From contig CAJKQK010000026.1 of NCBI GenBank assembly GCA_905202055.1, positions 1 through 23,333 on the forward strand: DNA of 23,333 bases. The letters are read 5' to 3'. The stretch comes from an uncultured Oxalobacter sp. Its GTDB lineage: Bacteria; Pseudomonadota; Gammaproteobacteria; Burkholderiales; Burkholderiaceae_D. A model generated the notes under the pieces. The model made no database searches, was not told the origin of the DNA, and saw only the letters and a list, made by a program, of their open reading frames with translations. This document shows positions 15,484-22,036 of this stretch, in pieces. A program made the translations under genes and the position numbers. How positions within the stretch are numbered: the first letter of the stretch is position 1; each line of letters starts with the position of its first letter.

Positions 15484-16635
15484 ATGTCACTGGCTACACG
15501 TTGTCCCAAATGCAATACGGTTTTTCAGGTTAACGAGGAACAGCTCAAGCGCTATTCCGGCGTTGTTCGTTGTGGTGTCTGTCATAACCCGTTTAATGGC
15601 ATTGACCACCTGATAGGTCGCCTTTCCCGGAGTGAACCTGACTCTGCCCGACCGAAAGCAGAAAACATTTCATCATCAGCAGCAGTCTCTTCCGATATAG
15701 CCCGGATCAAACCTGAAGAACGGGGAAAAACGCGGTCCAGAGAAACCTCTTCTTCAAATTTAGAGCCATTTTCCAAAGAGATAAACGAAGATGACGGTAA
15801 TACGGCAGCAAACGAGGCACTAAAGGCACAAGAGGCCGCACTGAAAGAATCCTTTGAGAAACAGATCCAGTCGATCAGTTTTGACCTGAATGTCTCTTCT
15901 TTAGACGTAGACAAACCGGAGTCTGTCCTCCCGGCCTCTGAAATTACCCTGGCTGGCGATGTTACCGGCAACCCCGCAGAATCGATGTCCTCTCACGCCG
16001 ATATCGGCAAAAAAGAGCCGTTTTTACCGAGTGCCCCTGCAAAAGATGATATCGCACCAGCTATCATTGTCGATGTACCGGAAAAAGGTACCGAGAAACC
16101 GGTATCCGCTGAAGAACTGGCCAAAATTGTCGAAAAGAAGAAAAAAAGATCCCGTTTCTCGCAATTCCTTTGGGGTATCGGTTCTCTTTTATTGCTTGCG
16201 CTTGCCGGGCTTCAGGGCATTTATCATTATTCTGAAGAAATTACGGCATGGTGGCCTCCTTCGGAAGAGCTGGTTAACACCACATGCGAATTATTGTCGT
16301 GCCCCGTTAAAGTCCCTGTAAAGAAACCTGTATTGTCGATCGAGACAACTGCTCCCGAAAAGCTGGAAAACCTGGCGAATCAATACACCCAGAATATTAC
16401 GATGTCCAATAACAGCCCGAATCTGCAGATATGGCCTGCGCTTGTGATGGAACTGACGGATTTGGACAATAAGGTCTTGTTGCGCCGCACTTTCCAGCCG
16501 GAAGAGTATCTTCCTGAAGAAGCGGGGACAGCAAAAGGACTTGCTCCGGAGTCAGGCATCACCTTTAAAATGACTTTCGAATTTGCGCACAATTCGGCTG
16601 TAAAGAGCCGGGTATTTTTTCTTAATAATCCCTGA
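15484..16635 (+). CDS. Zinc-ribbon, single-span membrane protein with DUF3426 domain
   Basis: Function is unknown. The 383-residue protein begins MSLATRCPKCNTVFQV and has a four-cysteine zinc ribbon (Cys7, Cys10, Cys30, Cys33: CPKC and CGVC) of the MJ0042/zinc_ribbon_5 type. A long, acidic, Ser/Glu-rich, probably disordered stretch to about residue 205 follows, then KKKKRSRFSQ and one membrane span (about 226-247). The C-terminal domain of DUF3426 type (LQIWPALVMELTDLDNKVLLRRT) is predicted outside the cytosol. Genes of this type often follow prmA in Burkholderiales, as here. A TTG at 15472 overlapping the prmA stop would add four residues; I prefer ATG 15484. Confidence 0.82.
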   Translation: MSLATRCPKCNTVFQVNEEQLKRYSGVVRCGVCHNPFNGIDHLIGRLSRSEPDSARPKAENISSSAAVSSDIARIKPEERGKTRSRETSSSNLEPFSKEINEDDGNTAANEALKAQEAALKESFEKQIQSISFDLNVSSLDVDKPESVLPASEITLAGDVTGNPAESMSSHADIGKKEPFLPSAPAKDDIAPAIIVDVPEKGTEKPVSAEELAKIVEKKKKRSRFSQFLWGIGSLLLLALAGLQGIYHYSEEITAWWPPSEELVNTTCELLSCPVKVPVKKPVLSIETTAPEKLENLANQYTQNITMSNNSPNLQIWPALVMELTDLDNKVLLRRTFQPEEYLPEEAGTAKGLAPESGITFKMTFEFAHNSAVKSRVFFLNNP

Positions 16636-16654
16636 TCACAACAATATTTACATT

Positions 16655-17593
16655 ATGAGCTCTCTAATTTGCGGGTCGCTTGCGTACGATACGATCATGT
16701 CGTTCCCCGACCGATTTTCCGAATCCATTCTTGCCGACCAGTTACACAATATCAACGTCTGTTTTCTCGTTCCCAGCATGCGGCGGGAATTCGGCGGCTG
16801 TGCCGGCAATATCGCCTACAACCTGAAGCTTCTGGGTGGAACGCCTTACATCATGGCTACCATCGGGATGGATGGCGCGCCCTATCTTGAACGACTGGCC
16901 GAACAGGATATTTCCCGTCGTTATATCAAGACGATCAAAAGAACCTATACGGCCCAGGCCTTCATTACGACAGATAAAAACAATAACCAGATTACGGCTT
17001 TTCACCCTGGCGCCATGTCACTGTCCCACGAAAACAAGATTGAAAATACGACAGGAGACAATATCCAGCTGGCTATCGTTGCGCCTGACGGTCGTGACGG
17101 CATGATCCAGAATGCCGACGATTGCGCCAGACTTGGCATCCCTTTCATTTTCGACCCTGGTCAGGGCCTTCCCATGTTCAACCAGGAGGAACTCCGGCAT
17201 TTTATCGATATCGCCACTTATGTCGCCGTCAATGAATATGAAGGCGAGATGCTGGCTCAGGCAAGCGGCTGGTCTTTGGAAGAAATCGCGTCGAAGGTCA
17301 GGGCACTTATCGTGACCTGCGCTGAAAGAGGCGCGGTCATTTACGAAAAAGGCGAAAAACATGAGATTCCTTGCGTCAAGGCAGCAAAAGAAGCCGATCC
17401 CACCGGCTGTGGAGACGCCTTCCGTGCAGGCCTGATTTATGGTCTGACCAATGGCAAGGATATGCTGACGTGCGGTCGCCTCGGCAGTCTGATGGGCGCT
17501 ATCAAAATCGAATACTTTGGCCCACAAAGTCATAAATTGACGGCAACTGAAATTGCCGCCCGTTTCGAGAAAGAATTCGGCTACCGCTACTGA
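16655..17593 (+). CDS. PfkB/ribokinase-family kinase (carbohydrate or nucleoside)
   Basis: This 312-residue cytosolic kinase has the ribokinase fold. GGCAGNIAYNLKLLGG near residue 50 is the substrate-side signature, and DPTGCGDAFRAGLIYGL near residue 248 is the second signature with the catalytic aspartate and anion-hole glycines. FIFDPGQGLPMF and VAVNEYEGEML are typical internal segments. The substrate cannot be read from the sequence; relatives in betaproteobacteria include adenosine- and sugar-kinase annotations. It lies 19 bases after the zinc-ribbon gene and is the last plus-strand gene before the terminator at 17610. Confidence 0.88.
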   Translation: MSSLICGSLAYDTIMSFPDRFSESILADQLHNINVCFLVPSMRREFGGCAGNIAYNLKLLGGTPYIMATIGMDGAPYLERLAEQDISRRYIKTIKRTYTAQAFITTDKNNNQITAFHPGAMSLSHENKIENTTGDNIQLAIVAPDGRDGMIQNADDCARLGIPFIFDPGQGLPMFNQEELRHFIDIATYVAVNEYEGEMLAQASGWSLEEIASKVRALIVTCAERGAVIYEKGEKHEIPCVKAAKEADPTGCGDAFRAGLIYGLTNGKDMLTCGRLGSLMGAIKIEYFGPQSHKLTATEIAARFEKEFGYRY

Positions 17594-17609
17594 AAACAGA
17601 AACGACAAA

Positions 17610-17634
17610 AGGCACGCTTATAACAAGCGTGCCT
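17610..17634. terminator. Shared intrinsic terminator between the PfkB kinase and rpsT
   Basis: AGGCACGCTT (17610-17619) pairs perfectly with AAGCGTGCCT (17625-17634) around an ATAAC loop, giving a ten-base-pair stem. On the minus strand the stem is followed by TTTGTCGTTTCTGTTTTC, which fits termination of rpsT. On the plus strand GAAATAC follows, so it is a weaker terminator for the kinase. It sits between two converging genes. Confidence 0.8.
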
Positions 17635-17671
17635 GAAATACAGCAACCAATCCGGAACGGCTTGCCTGAAA

Positions 17672-17944
17672 TCAGGCAGCAGCGGACATTGCTTTCAATG
17701 CAGCAGCCAGACGGCTTTTATGACGTGCGGCTTTGTTTTTATGAATACGTTTCTTGTCGGCGATACGGTCGATAACGGAAACGGTATTGTTGAAAACGGA
17801 AGCAGCAGCTTCCTTGTCGCCTGCAGCAATCGCTTTCTGTGCCGATTTGATTGCAGTACGCAATGCAGAACGCTGACTGGAATTGTGAGCATTCAGTTTT
17901 ACTGCCTGACGAGCACGTTTGCGTGCCTGAGCTGTGTTAGCCAT
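17672..17944 (-). CDS. rpsT: 30S ribosomal protein S20
   Basis: S20 binds 16S rRNA early in small-subunit assembly. The 90-residue, lysine/arginine/alanine-rich helical protein begins MANTAQARKRARQAVKLNAH and contains SVIDRIADKKRIHKNKAARHKSRL, with the family's usual length and composition. AGGA lies six bases before ATG 17944. It is a single-gene transcript with its own promoter (18019-18047), a leader of about 65 bases and a strong terminator. The leader could take part in S20 autoregulation, but I see no clear structure in it. Confidence 0.97.
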   Translation of the reverse strand: MANTAQARKRARQAVKLNAHNSSQRSALRTAIKSAQKAIAAGDKEAAASVFNNTVSVIDRIADKKRIHKNKAARHKSRLAAALKAMSAAA

Positions 17945-18018
17945 AAAATTTCCTAAAAACCTGTGTTAGTTGTTGGATTACGAACCCTTTTCGCAATACA
18001 AAATCTGTTTAGCCTTTG

Positions 18019-18047
18019 ATTTTAATCGATACAAGGGCTTATGACAA
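18019..18047 (-). promoter_or_regulatory. Sigma70 promoter of rpsT
   Basis: On the minus strand TTGTCA (18047-18042) and TAAAAT (18024-18019) are separated by exactly 17 bases. Each matches five of six consensus positions. It lies just beyond the cysM stop and predicts transcription starting around 18012, about 65 bases before the rpsT ATG. This is the best promoter-like sequence I found in the window. Confidence 0.75.
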
Positions 18048-18069
18048 TCCTTATGTTGCACATATGCCG

Positions 18070-18972
18070 TTAAAATGGAAAGAATCCTGAAGAAAAGTAC
18101 TTGTTCCCCCTGTCAGCCATCATGAAAACGATCAAGGCCTGATCGACTGTTTCCGACAGGTTCAAAGCCACTTCACAAGCGCAGGCAGAAGACAGCCCGC
18201 AGAATATCCCTTCTTCAGAAGCCATTTTTCTGGCCCGATATTCTGCGCAGGCCTGGCTGACCTCTTCGATCTGATCTACCCTTTTCTTTTCGTAAAACCG
18301 TGGACGCTGATTGTCCTCCCAGTGATACATGCCGGTAATCTGGTCCCGATTTGCCGGTTCAACCCCGATAATCCGGATTTTTTTGTTCTTTTCTTTCAAA
18401 AAACGGGAAACTCCCATAATCGTACCGGTCGTTCCCATCGGACAGACGAAATGGGTGATTTTTCCCCTGGTCGCACTCCATATTTCAGGACCAGTCGTTT
18501 CATAGTGGGAAAGAGGATTGTCAGAATTGTTGAACTGATCCAGCAATACCCCCTCTCCGGCTGCCGCCATCTGTTCGGCAAGATCCCGCGCATATTCAAT
18601 GCCGCCACTTTTCGGCGTCAAAACAATTTTTGCGCCATACACCGCAATGCTTTGCTGTTTGAAGTAATTGGCACTTTCCGGCATGACCACAATGGAGCGA
18701 TAGCCACGGGCGGCAGCCATCATGGCCAGTGAAATCCCGGTATTGCCACCGGTCGCTTCGATCAGTGTGTCACCCGGATGGATTTCGCCTCGTTCCTCTG
18801 CATGGTGGATCATCGTTTTCAGGACTCGATCCTTGATGGAACCCGATGGGTTGCCGCACTCCCATTTCCCAAGGACAATGTTCTTGCGAATTTTGGCATT
18901 TTCACTCGTCGAACGGAGCAACTCCACCAAAGGAGTGGAACCGATCGTACCTTCAATTGTTGTATATGGCAT
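18070..18972 (-). CDS. cysM: Cysteine synthase B-type PLP enzyme
   Basis: The family makes cysteine (or S-sulfocysteine) from O-acetylserine and sulfide or thiosulfate. The 300-residue fold-type II PLP protein has the Schiff-base lysine Lys47 in NPSGSIKDR, the substrate loop EATGGNTGISLAM, the PLP-phosphate loop CPMGTTGTIMGVSRFL and GLSSACACEVAL. The sequence resembles CysM more than CysK, starting MPYTTIEGTIGSTPLVEL and lacking the CysK-type tail. Its ATG lies two bases after the recR stop, so it should be expressed with dnaX-ybaB-recR. Which sulfur donor it uses is not visible. Confidence 0.93.
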   Translation of the reverse strand: MPYTTIEGTIGSTPLVELLRSTSENAKIRKNIVLGKWECGNPSGSIKDRVLKTMIHHAEERGEIHPGDTLIEATGGNTGISLAMMAAARGYRSIVVMPESANYFKQQSIAVYGAKIVLTPKSGGIEYARDLAEQMAAAGEGVLLDQFNNSDNPLSHYETTGPEIWSATRGKITHFVCPMGTTGTIMGVSRFLKEKNKKIRIIGVEPANRDQITGMYHWEDNQRPRFYEKKRVDQIEEVSQACAEYRARKMASEEGIFCGLSSACACEVALNLSETVDQALIVFMMADRGNKYFSSGFFPF

Positions 18973-18974
18973 AT

Positions 18975-19571
18975 TCAGGTAGACCGCCTATCCAGAAAAG
19001 CGCGCGCTATGGTACCGACATCGACGTATTCGAGCTCCGCACCGACCGGAACGCCTCTTGCCAGCCTGCTGACCCGGATACCTCGCGCCTTGAGCATCTC
19101 GCTGATGTAGTGAGCGGTTGCTTCGCCTTCGTTGTTGAAACTGGTTGCAAGGACGACCTCTTTGACAATCCCGTCCGTTGCCCGCTTGATTAATTTGTCG
19201 AAATGTATTTCTTTCGGCCCTATTCCGTCCAGAGGAGAGAGGCTTCCCATCAGGACGAAATAATAGCCCCTGAACGTCAATGTCTGCTCGATCATCATCT
19301 GGTCGGCAGGCGTCTCCGTAATACACAAAAGGGAAGCATCCCTTTCCTGATCACCGCACATCTCACACAGTTCGGATTCAGTAAAAGTATTGCAACGCTC
19401 ACAGTGGCGCACACTGGAAATGGCGTTGGCAAGAGCAGCGCTTAACTGTTGTGCACCATCCCTGTCGTGCTGCAAAAGATGATAGGCCATTCTTTGCGCC
19501 GACTTCGGACCTATACCCGGCAAATGCCGGAAAGCCTCGATCAGTTGCTGAAGTGAAGTAAGCGATTTCAC
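18975..19571 (-). CDS. recR: Recombination mediator protein RecR
   Basis: RecR works with RecF and RecO to load RecA at gaps and single-strand breaks. The 198-residue protein has an N-terminal helix-hairpin-helix (FRHLPGIGPKSAQRMAYHLL), a four-cysteine zinc finger (Cys57, 60, 69 and 72: HCERC and CEMC), a Toprim domain (CITETPADQMMIE and MGSLSPLDGIGP) and a C-terminal Walker-B-like region. The start codon is GTG at 19571, the only one matching the family opening; the nearest AGG is rather far upstream. Order ybaB-recR is conserved very widely. Confidence 0.97.
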   Translation of the reverse strand: MKSLTSLQQLIEAFRHLPGIGPKSAQRMAYHLLQHDRDGAQQLSAALANAISSVRHCERCNTFTESELCEMCGDQERDASLLCITETPADQMMIEQTLTFRGYYFVLMGSLSPLDGIGPKEIHFDKLIKRATDGIVKEVVLATSFNNEGEATAHYISEMLKARGIRVSRLARGVPVGAELEYVDVGTIARAFLDRRST

Positions 19572-19588
19572 GAAACGTGCAAACCTGA

Positions 19589-19912
19589 TTAAAAAGGCAT
19601 TTTAAAACCCGGCGGCATCGGTAATCCGGCCGATACGCTGGCCATCTTTTCCTGCGAGGTCGCTTCCGCTTTACGGACGGCATCATTGAAAGCCGCCGTA
19701 ATCAGGTCTTCCAGCATTTCCTTGTCGTCACTCATCAGCGCGGGATCGATCGATACCCTGGAAACATAATATTTGCAACTCATCAGGACGGAGACCATTC
19801 CCGCGCCAGACTGTCCTTCAACAATGGTCTTGCCCAGCTCTTCCTGAGCTTTTTCCATATTCTGCTGCATCGCCTGAGCCTGCTTCATCAGGTTTGCCAA
19901 TTGATTTTTCAT
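19589..19912 (-). CDS. ybaB: YbaB/EbfC family nucleoid-associated protein
   Basis: This is a small dimeric DNA-binding protein of the nucleoid. The 107-residue sequence starts MKNQLANLMKQAQAMQQNME, with a coiled N-terminal helix, then GQSGAGMVSVLMSC, SIDPALMSDDKEMLEDL, AAFNDAVRKAE and the invariant end GLPMPPGFKMPF. I chose ATG 19912 because GGA lies six bases upstream; ATG 19918 directly abuts that GGA, and the longer frame to 19978 runs into dnaX and has no homology. It sits 16 bases after dnaX and 17 before recR. Confidence 0.95.
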   Translation of the reverse strand: MKNQLANLMKQAQAMQQNMEKAQEELGKTIVEGQSGAGMVSVLMSCKYYVSRVSIDPALMSDDKEMLEDLITAAFNDAVRKAEATSQEKMASVSAGLPMPPGFKMPF

Positions 19913-19928
19913 ATCCATTCCGTTACGG

Positions 19929-21734
19929 TTAAATAGGTTTGATGGAACCCTCGACGATATGTCCGCCAAATTCAGCAATGACGGATTTCACATAGGGGTC
20001 ATTTGTTATGGTTTCTTCAGCCTGACGCTGCCTTTCGGCACGCACTTCGATTGCATTCTGATTGGCGGTTTCTTCAACCTTGCCGATTTCAGTCGTTATT
20101 TTGACCGGCTGACCGAAATGTTCTGTCAGAACCTCTGTCAATCTGTTGATATTATTGGGCGTGCAAAGAGTAGCAATAGGCGACCTCAAATGCAATACAT
20201 AAGCGGAACCATTCCTTTCCCAATGAACCAGCTCCGTCTGTTGCGCCAATTGCTGAACCATTCCTCTTACCGGCAATACGGCGGCCAATGCCGGCCAGTT
20301 TCCATCCCAGCTACCGTGCTCCACATTCCGTTTTTCCGGAACGTCGAGTGGTACAGCCTGCATCTCCTCCGTCGTTACCGGCATGGCCACTTCTGCAACC
20401 GGTGCATTCTTTACTTCCAGAGTCCCTGCCGTTTGACTTTCCTGACTCGAAAAAGATTCATCTTCTATCCAGGGCGGAATAGCCTCACCCGTTTCCTGAT
20501 GCTTCTTTTCAGGAAGCGAAACTTTTTCCACTACCGGAGAAGAAAGAACTTTCTGTTGCGCACCCGGTTCTTTTCCCCTATCGCTGCTGACACGACTTTT
20601 TGCCTGCTCCATGTTTTTCGATATGGCTTGCGGGATACTACGGCGCCCTTTGTCGGGACTGAACGCGAGCATCCGCAAAAGCGTCATGGAAAACCCGGCA
20701 TATTCGTCCGGCGCCAGCCCCAGCTCGTTTCGGCCATGAATGGCAATCTGGTAATAAAGCTGTAATTCTTCAGGGGAAAAAATCGCTGCAAGACGCGACA
20801 GGTTTTCGGAATCGGCAATATCATCAAGAGGATAATCCGGCACGCTCTGGATCATGGCAATTTTCTGCAGCAACAATCCCAAATCCTGCAAGGCCGTGCT
20901 GTAGGACAAGCTGCGAAATGCCATTTCATCGGCCACTTTCAACAGATTGGTTCCATCACGGTTGGCAAGATGATCCAGCAGACGGACCAGATAAGTCTGA
21001 TCCAGTGCACCCAACATGTCCTGAACCGCCTCATCCGTTACATGTCCTGCTGCATAGGCAATGGCCTGATCCGTAAGTGACAAGGCATCGCGCATGGACC
21101 CCTGTGCTCCCTGAGCAAGCAGTCGAAGCGCCGGTTTTTCAAAAGGAATATTTTCAAGCTCGAGGATATGGCTCAAATGATCGACAATATGGGATACCGG
21201 CATCTGCTTGAGATTGAACTGCAGACACCGTGACAAGACCGTCACCGGAATTTTCTGCGGATCGGTTGTCGCCAGTATGAATTTGACGTATTCAGGCGGT
21301 TCTTCAAGCGTTTTCAACATGGCATTGAATGCCTGTGATGTCAGCATGTGAACTTCGTCGATCATGTAGACTTTGAAACGGGCGGCGGTTGGCGCATAAA
21401 CCGCCTGTTCCAGCAGTTGCAACATATCGGCGATACCACGATTGGAAGCGGCATCCATTTCGACATAATCGACAAAACGGTCGGAATCGATTGCCTTGCA
21501 CGCTTCACAAACTCCGCATGGCGACGCCGTGATGCCTTTTTCACAATTCAGGGACTTGGCAAGAATTCTCGACAATGTTGTCTTGCCGATACCTCTTGTG
21601 CCGGTAAACAGGTAAGCGTGATGCAGACGCTGGCTTTCCAGCGCGTGTGACAAGGCACGAACGACGTGATCCTGCCCAACGATATTATCGAAATTCTTTG
21701 GGCGATATTTTCTGGCGAGGACTAAATAGGACAT
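19929..21734 (-). CDS. dnaX: DNA polymerase III tau (and possibly gamma) subunit
   Basis: DnaX forms the clamp-loader ATPase and ties the two core polymerases and the DnaB helicase together. The 601-residue protein has Walker A FTGTRGIGKTTLSR (43-56), zinc cysteines at Cys64, 73, 76 and 79 (PCGVCEAC), Walker B YMIDEVHML and the arginine-finger region VTVLSRCLQF. A low-complexity linker (about 370-470) precedes a C-terminal tau-specific domain. I see no A-AAA-AAG slippery site in the linker region, so a frameshifted gamma form is not indicated. No strong ribosome binding site precedes ATG 21734. ffs lies upstream, an arrangement shared with many bacteria. Confidence 0.96.
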   Translation of the reverse strand: MSYLVLARKYRPKNFDNIVGQDHVVRALSHALESQRLHHAYLFTGTRGIGKTTLSRILAKSLNCEKGITASPCGVCEACKAIDSDRFVDYVEMDAASNRGIADMLQLLEQAVYAPTAARFKVYMIDEVHMLTSQAFNAMLKTLEEPPEYVKFILATTDPQKIPVTVLSRCLQFNLKQMPVSHIVDHLSHILELENIPFEKPALRLLAQGAQGSMRDALSLTDQAIAYAAGHVTDEAVQDMLGALDQTYLVRLLDHLANRDGTNLLKVADEMAFRSLSYSTALQDLGLLLQKIAMIQSVPDYPLDDIADSENLSRLAAIFSPEELQLYYQIAIHGRNELGLAPDEYAGFSMTLLRMLAFSPDKGRRSIPQAISKNMEQAKSRVSSDRGKEPGAQQKVLSSPVVEKVSLPEKKHQETGEAIPPWIEDESFSSQESQTAGTLEVKNAPVAEVAMPVTTEEMQAVPLDVPEKRNVEHGSWDGNWPALAAVLPVRGMVQQLAQQTELVHWERNGSAYVLHLRSPIATLCTPNNINRLTEVLTEHFGQPVKITTEIGKVEETANQNAIEVRAERQRQAEETITNDPYVKSVIAEFGGHIVEGSIKPI

Positions 21735-21813
21735 GGGTGAATTGTACCTTATTGCTTCCTGTTTCGTTTAAAAGTAAGGCAATATGCTGCCTGCTTTTTT
21801 ATCGGAGCAATGA

Positions 21814-21866
21814 TACTGCGAAACCGGATTTTTCGCGGTGTTTCAGCTCAATTGAACCAGCTGAAA
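21814..21866 (-). other. Two back-to-back hairpins between ffs and dnaX
   Basis: Reading on the minus strand, TTTCAGCT (21866-21859) pairs with AGCTGAAA (21848-21841) around a ten-base loop. The next base begins CACCGCGAAA (21840-21831), which pairs with TTTCGCAGTA (21823-21814) around AATCCGG, with two G-U pairs. No T-run follows either stem, so they do not look like simple terminators. They would lie in the dnaX leader if transcription starts upstream. Confidence 0.5.
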
Positions 21867-21890
21867 AAGATATATGAAGAAAAAAGCAAA

Positions 21891-21986
21891 GGCGAGCCTT
21901 GACTGCGGCACTCACGGAGATTGGCTGTGGCTGCTTCGTTCCCGACCTGACCAGATTCACCATTCCGCAATGCGCAGGGGCCCGCC
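21891..21986 (-). ncRNA. ffs: Signal recognition particle RNA (4.5S RNA)
   Basis: This is the RNA scaffold of the bacterial SRP, which binds Ffh and delivers nascent membrane proteins to FtsY. The conserved domain IV is present on the minus strand: CTGGTCAGGTCGGGAACGA then AGCAGCC, with the GGAA tetraloop and asymmetric internal loop. The ends pair, GGCGGGCC (21986-21979) with GGCTCGCC (21898-21891), eight pairs including one G-U, giving a 96-base RNA. A tail TTTGC then TTTTTT (21890-21880) makes the closing stem an intrinsic terminator. The promoter at 21994-22021 predicts the same 5' end. Ends could differ by a few bases. Confidence 0.95.
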
Positions 21987-21993
21987 ACTTGGC

Positions 21994-22021
21994 ATTGTAC
22001 AGCAAAGAAACCGTTCTGCAA
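21994..22021 (-). promoter_or_regulatory. Promoter of ffs
   Basis: On the minus strand TTGCAG (22021-22016) and TACAAT (21999-21994) are 16 bases apart. The -10 box matches five of six positions, the -35 box three. Initiation about seven bases downstream would fall on the first base of the SRP RNA closing stem, which supports both calls. It lies 15 bases beyond the ubiD-part stop codon. Confidence 0.6.
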
Positions 22022-22036
22022 GAAAATAAGCGCTTT

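Noticed and set aside
20400..20620. Programmed frameshift site for a short gamma form of DnaX
   Set aside because: The best poly-A stretch reads GAAAAAG with five A and no A-AAA-AAG heptamer; no strong following stem was seen.
19959..20765. A 268-codon plus-strand frame opposite dnaX
   Set aside because: Its composition is irregular and it mirrors the low-complexity dnaX linker and C-terminus; there is no recognisable motif.
21734..21760. Leaderless promoter for dnaX (TACAAT just before the ATG)
   Set aside because: TACAAT is six bases before the ATG, but there is no acceptable -35 box 16-18 bases upstream.
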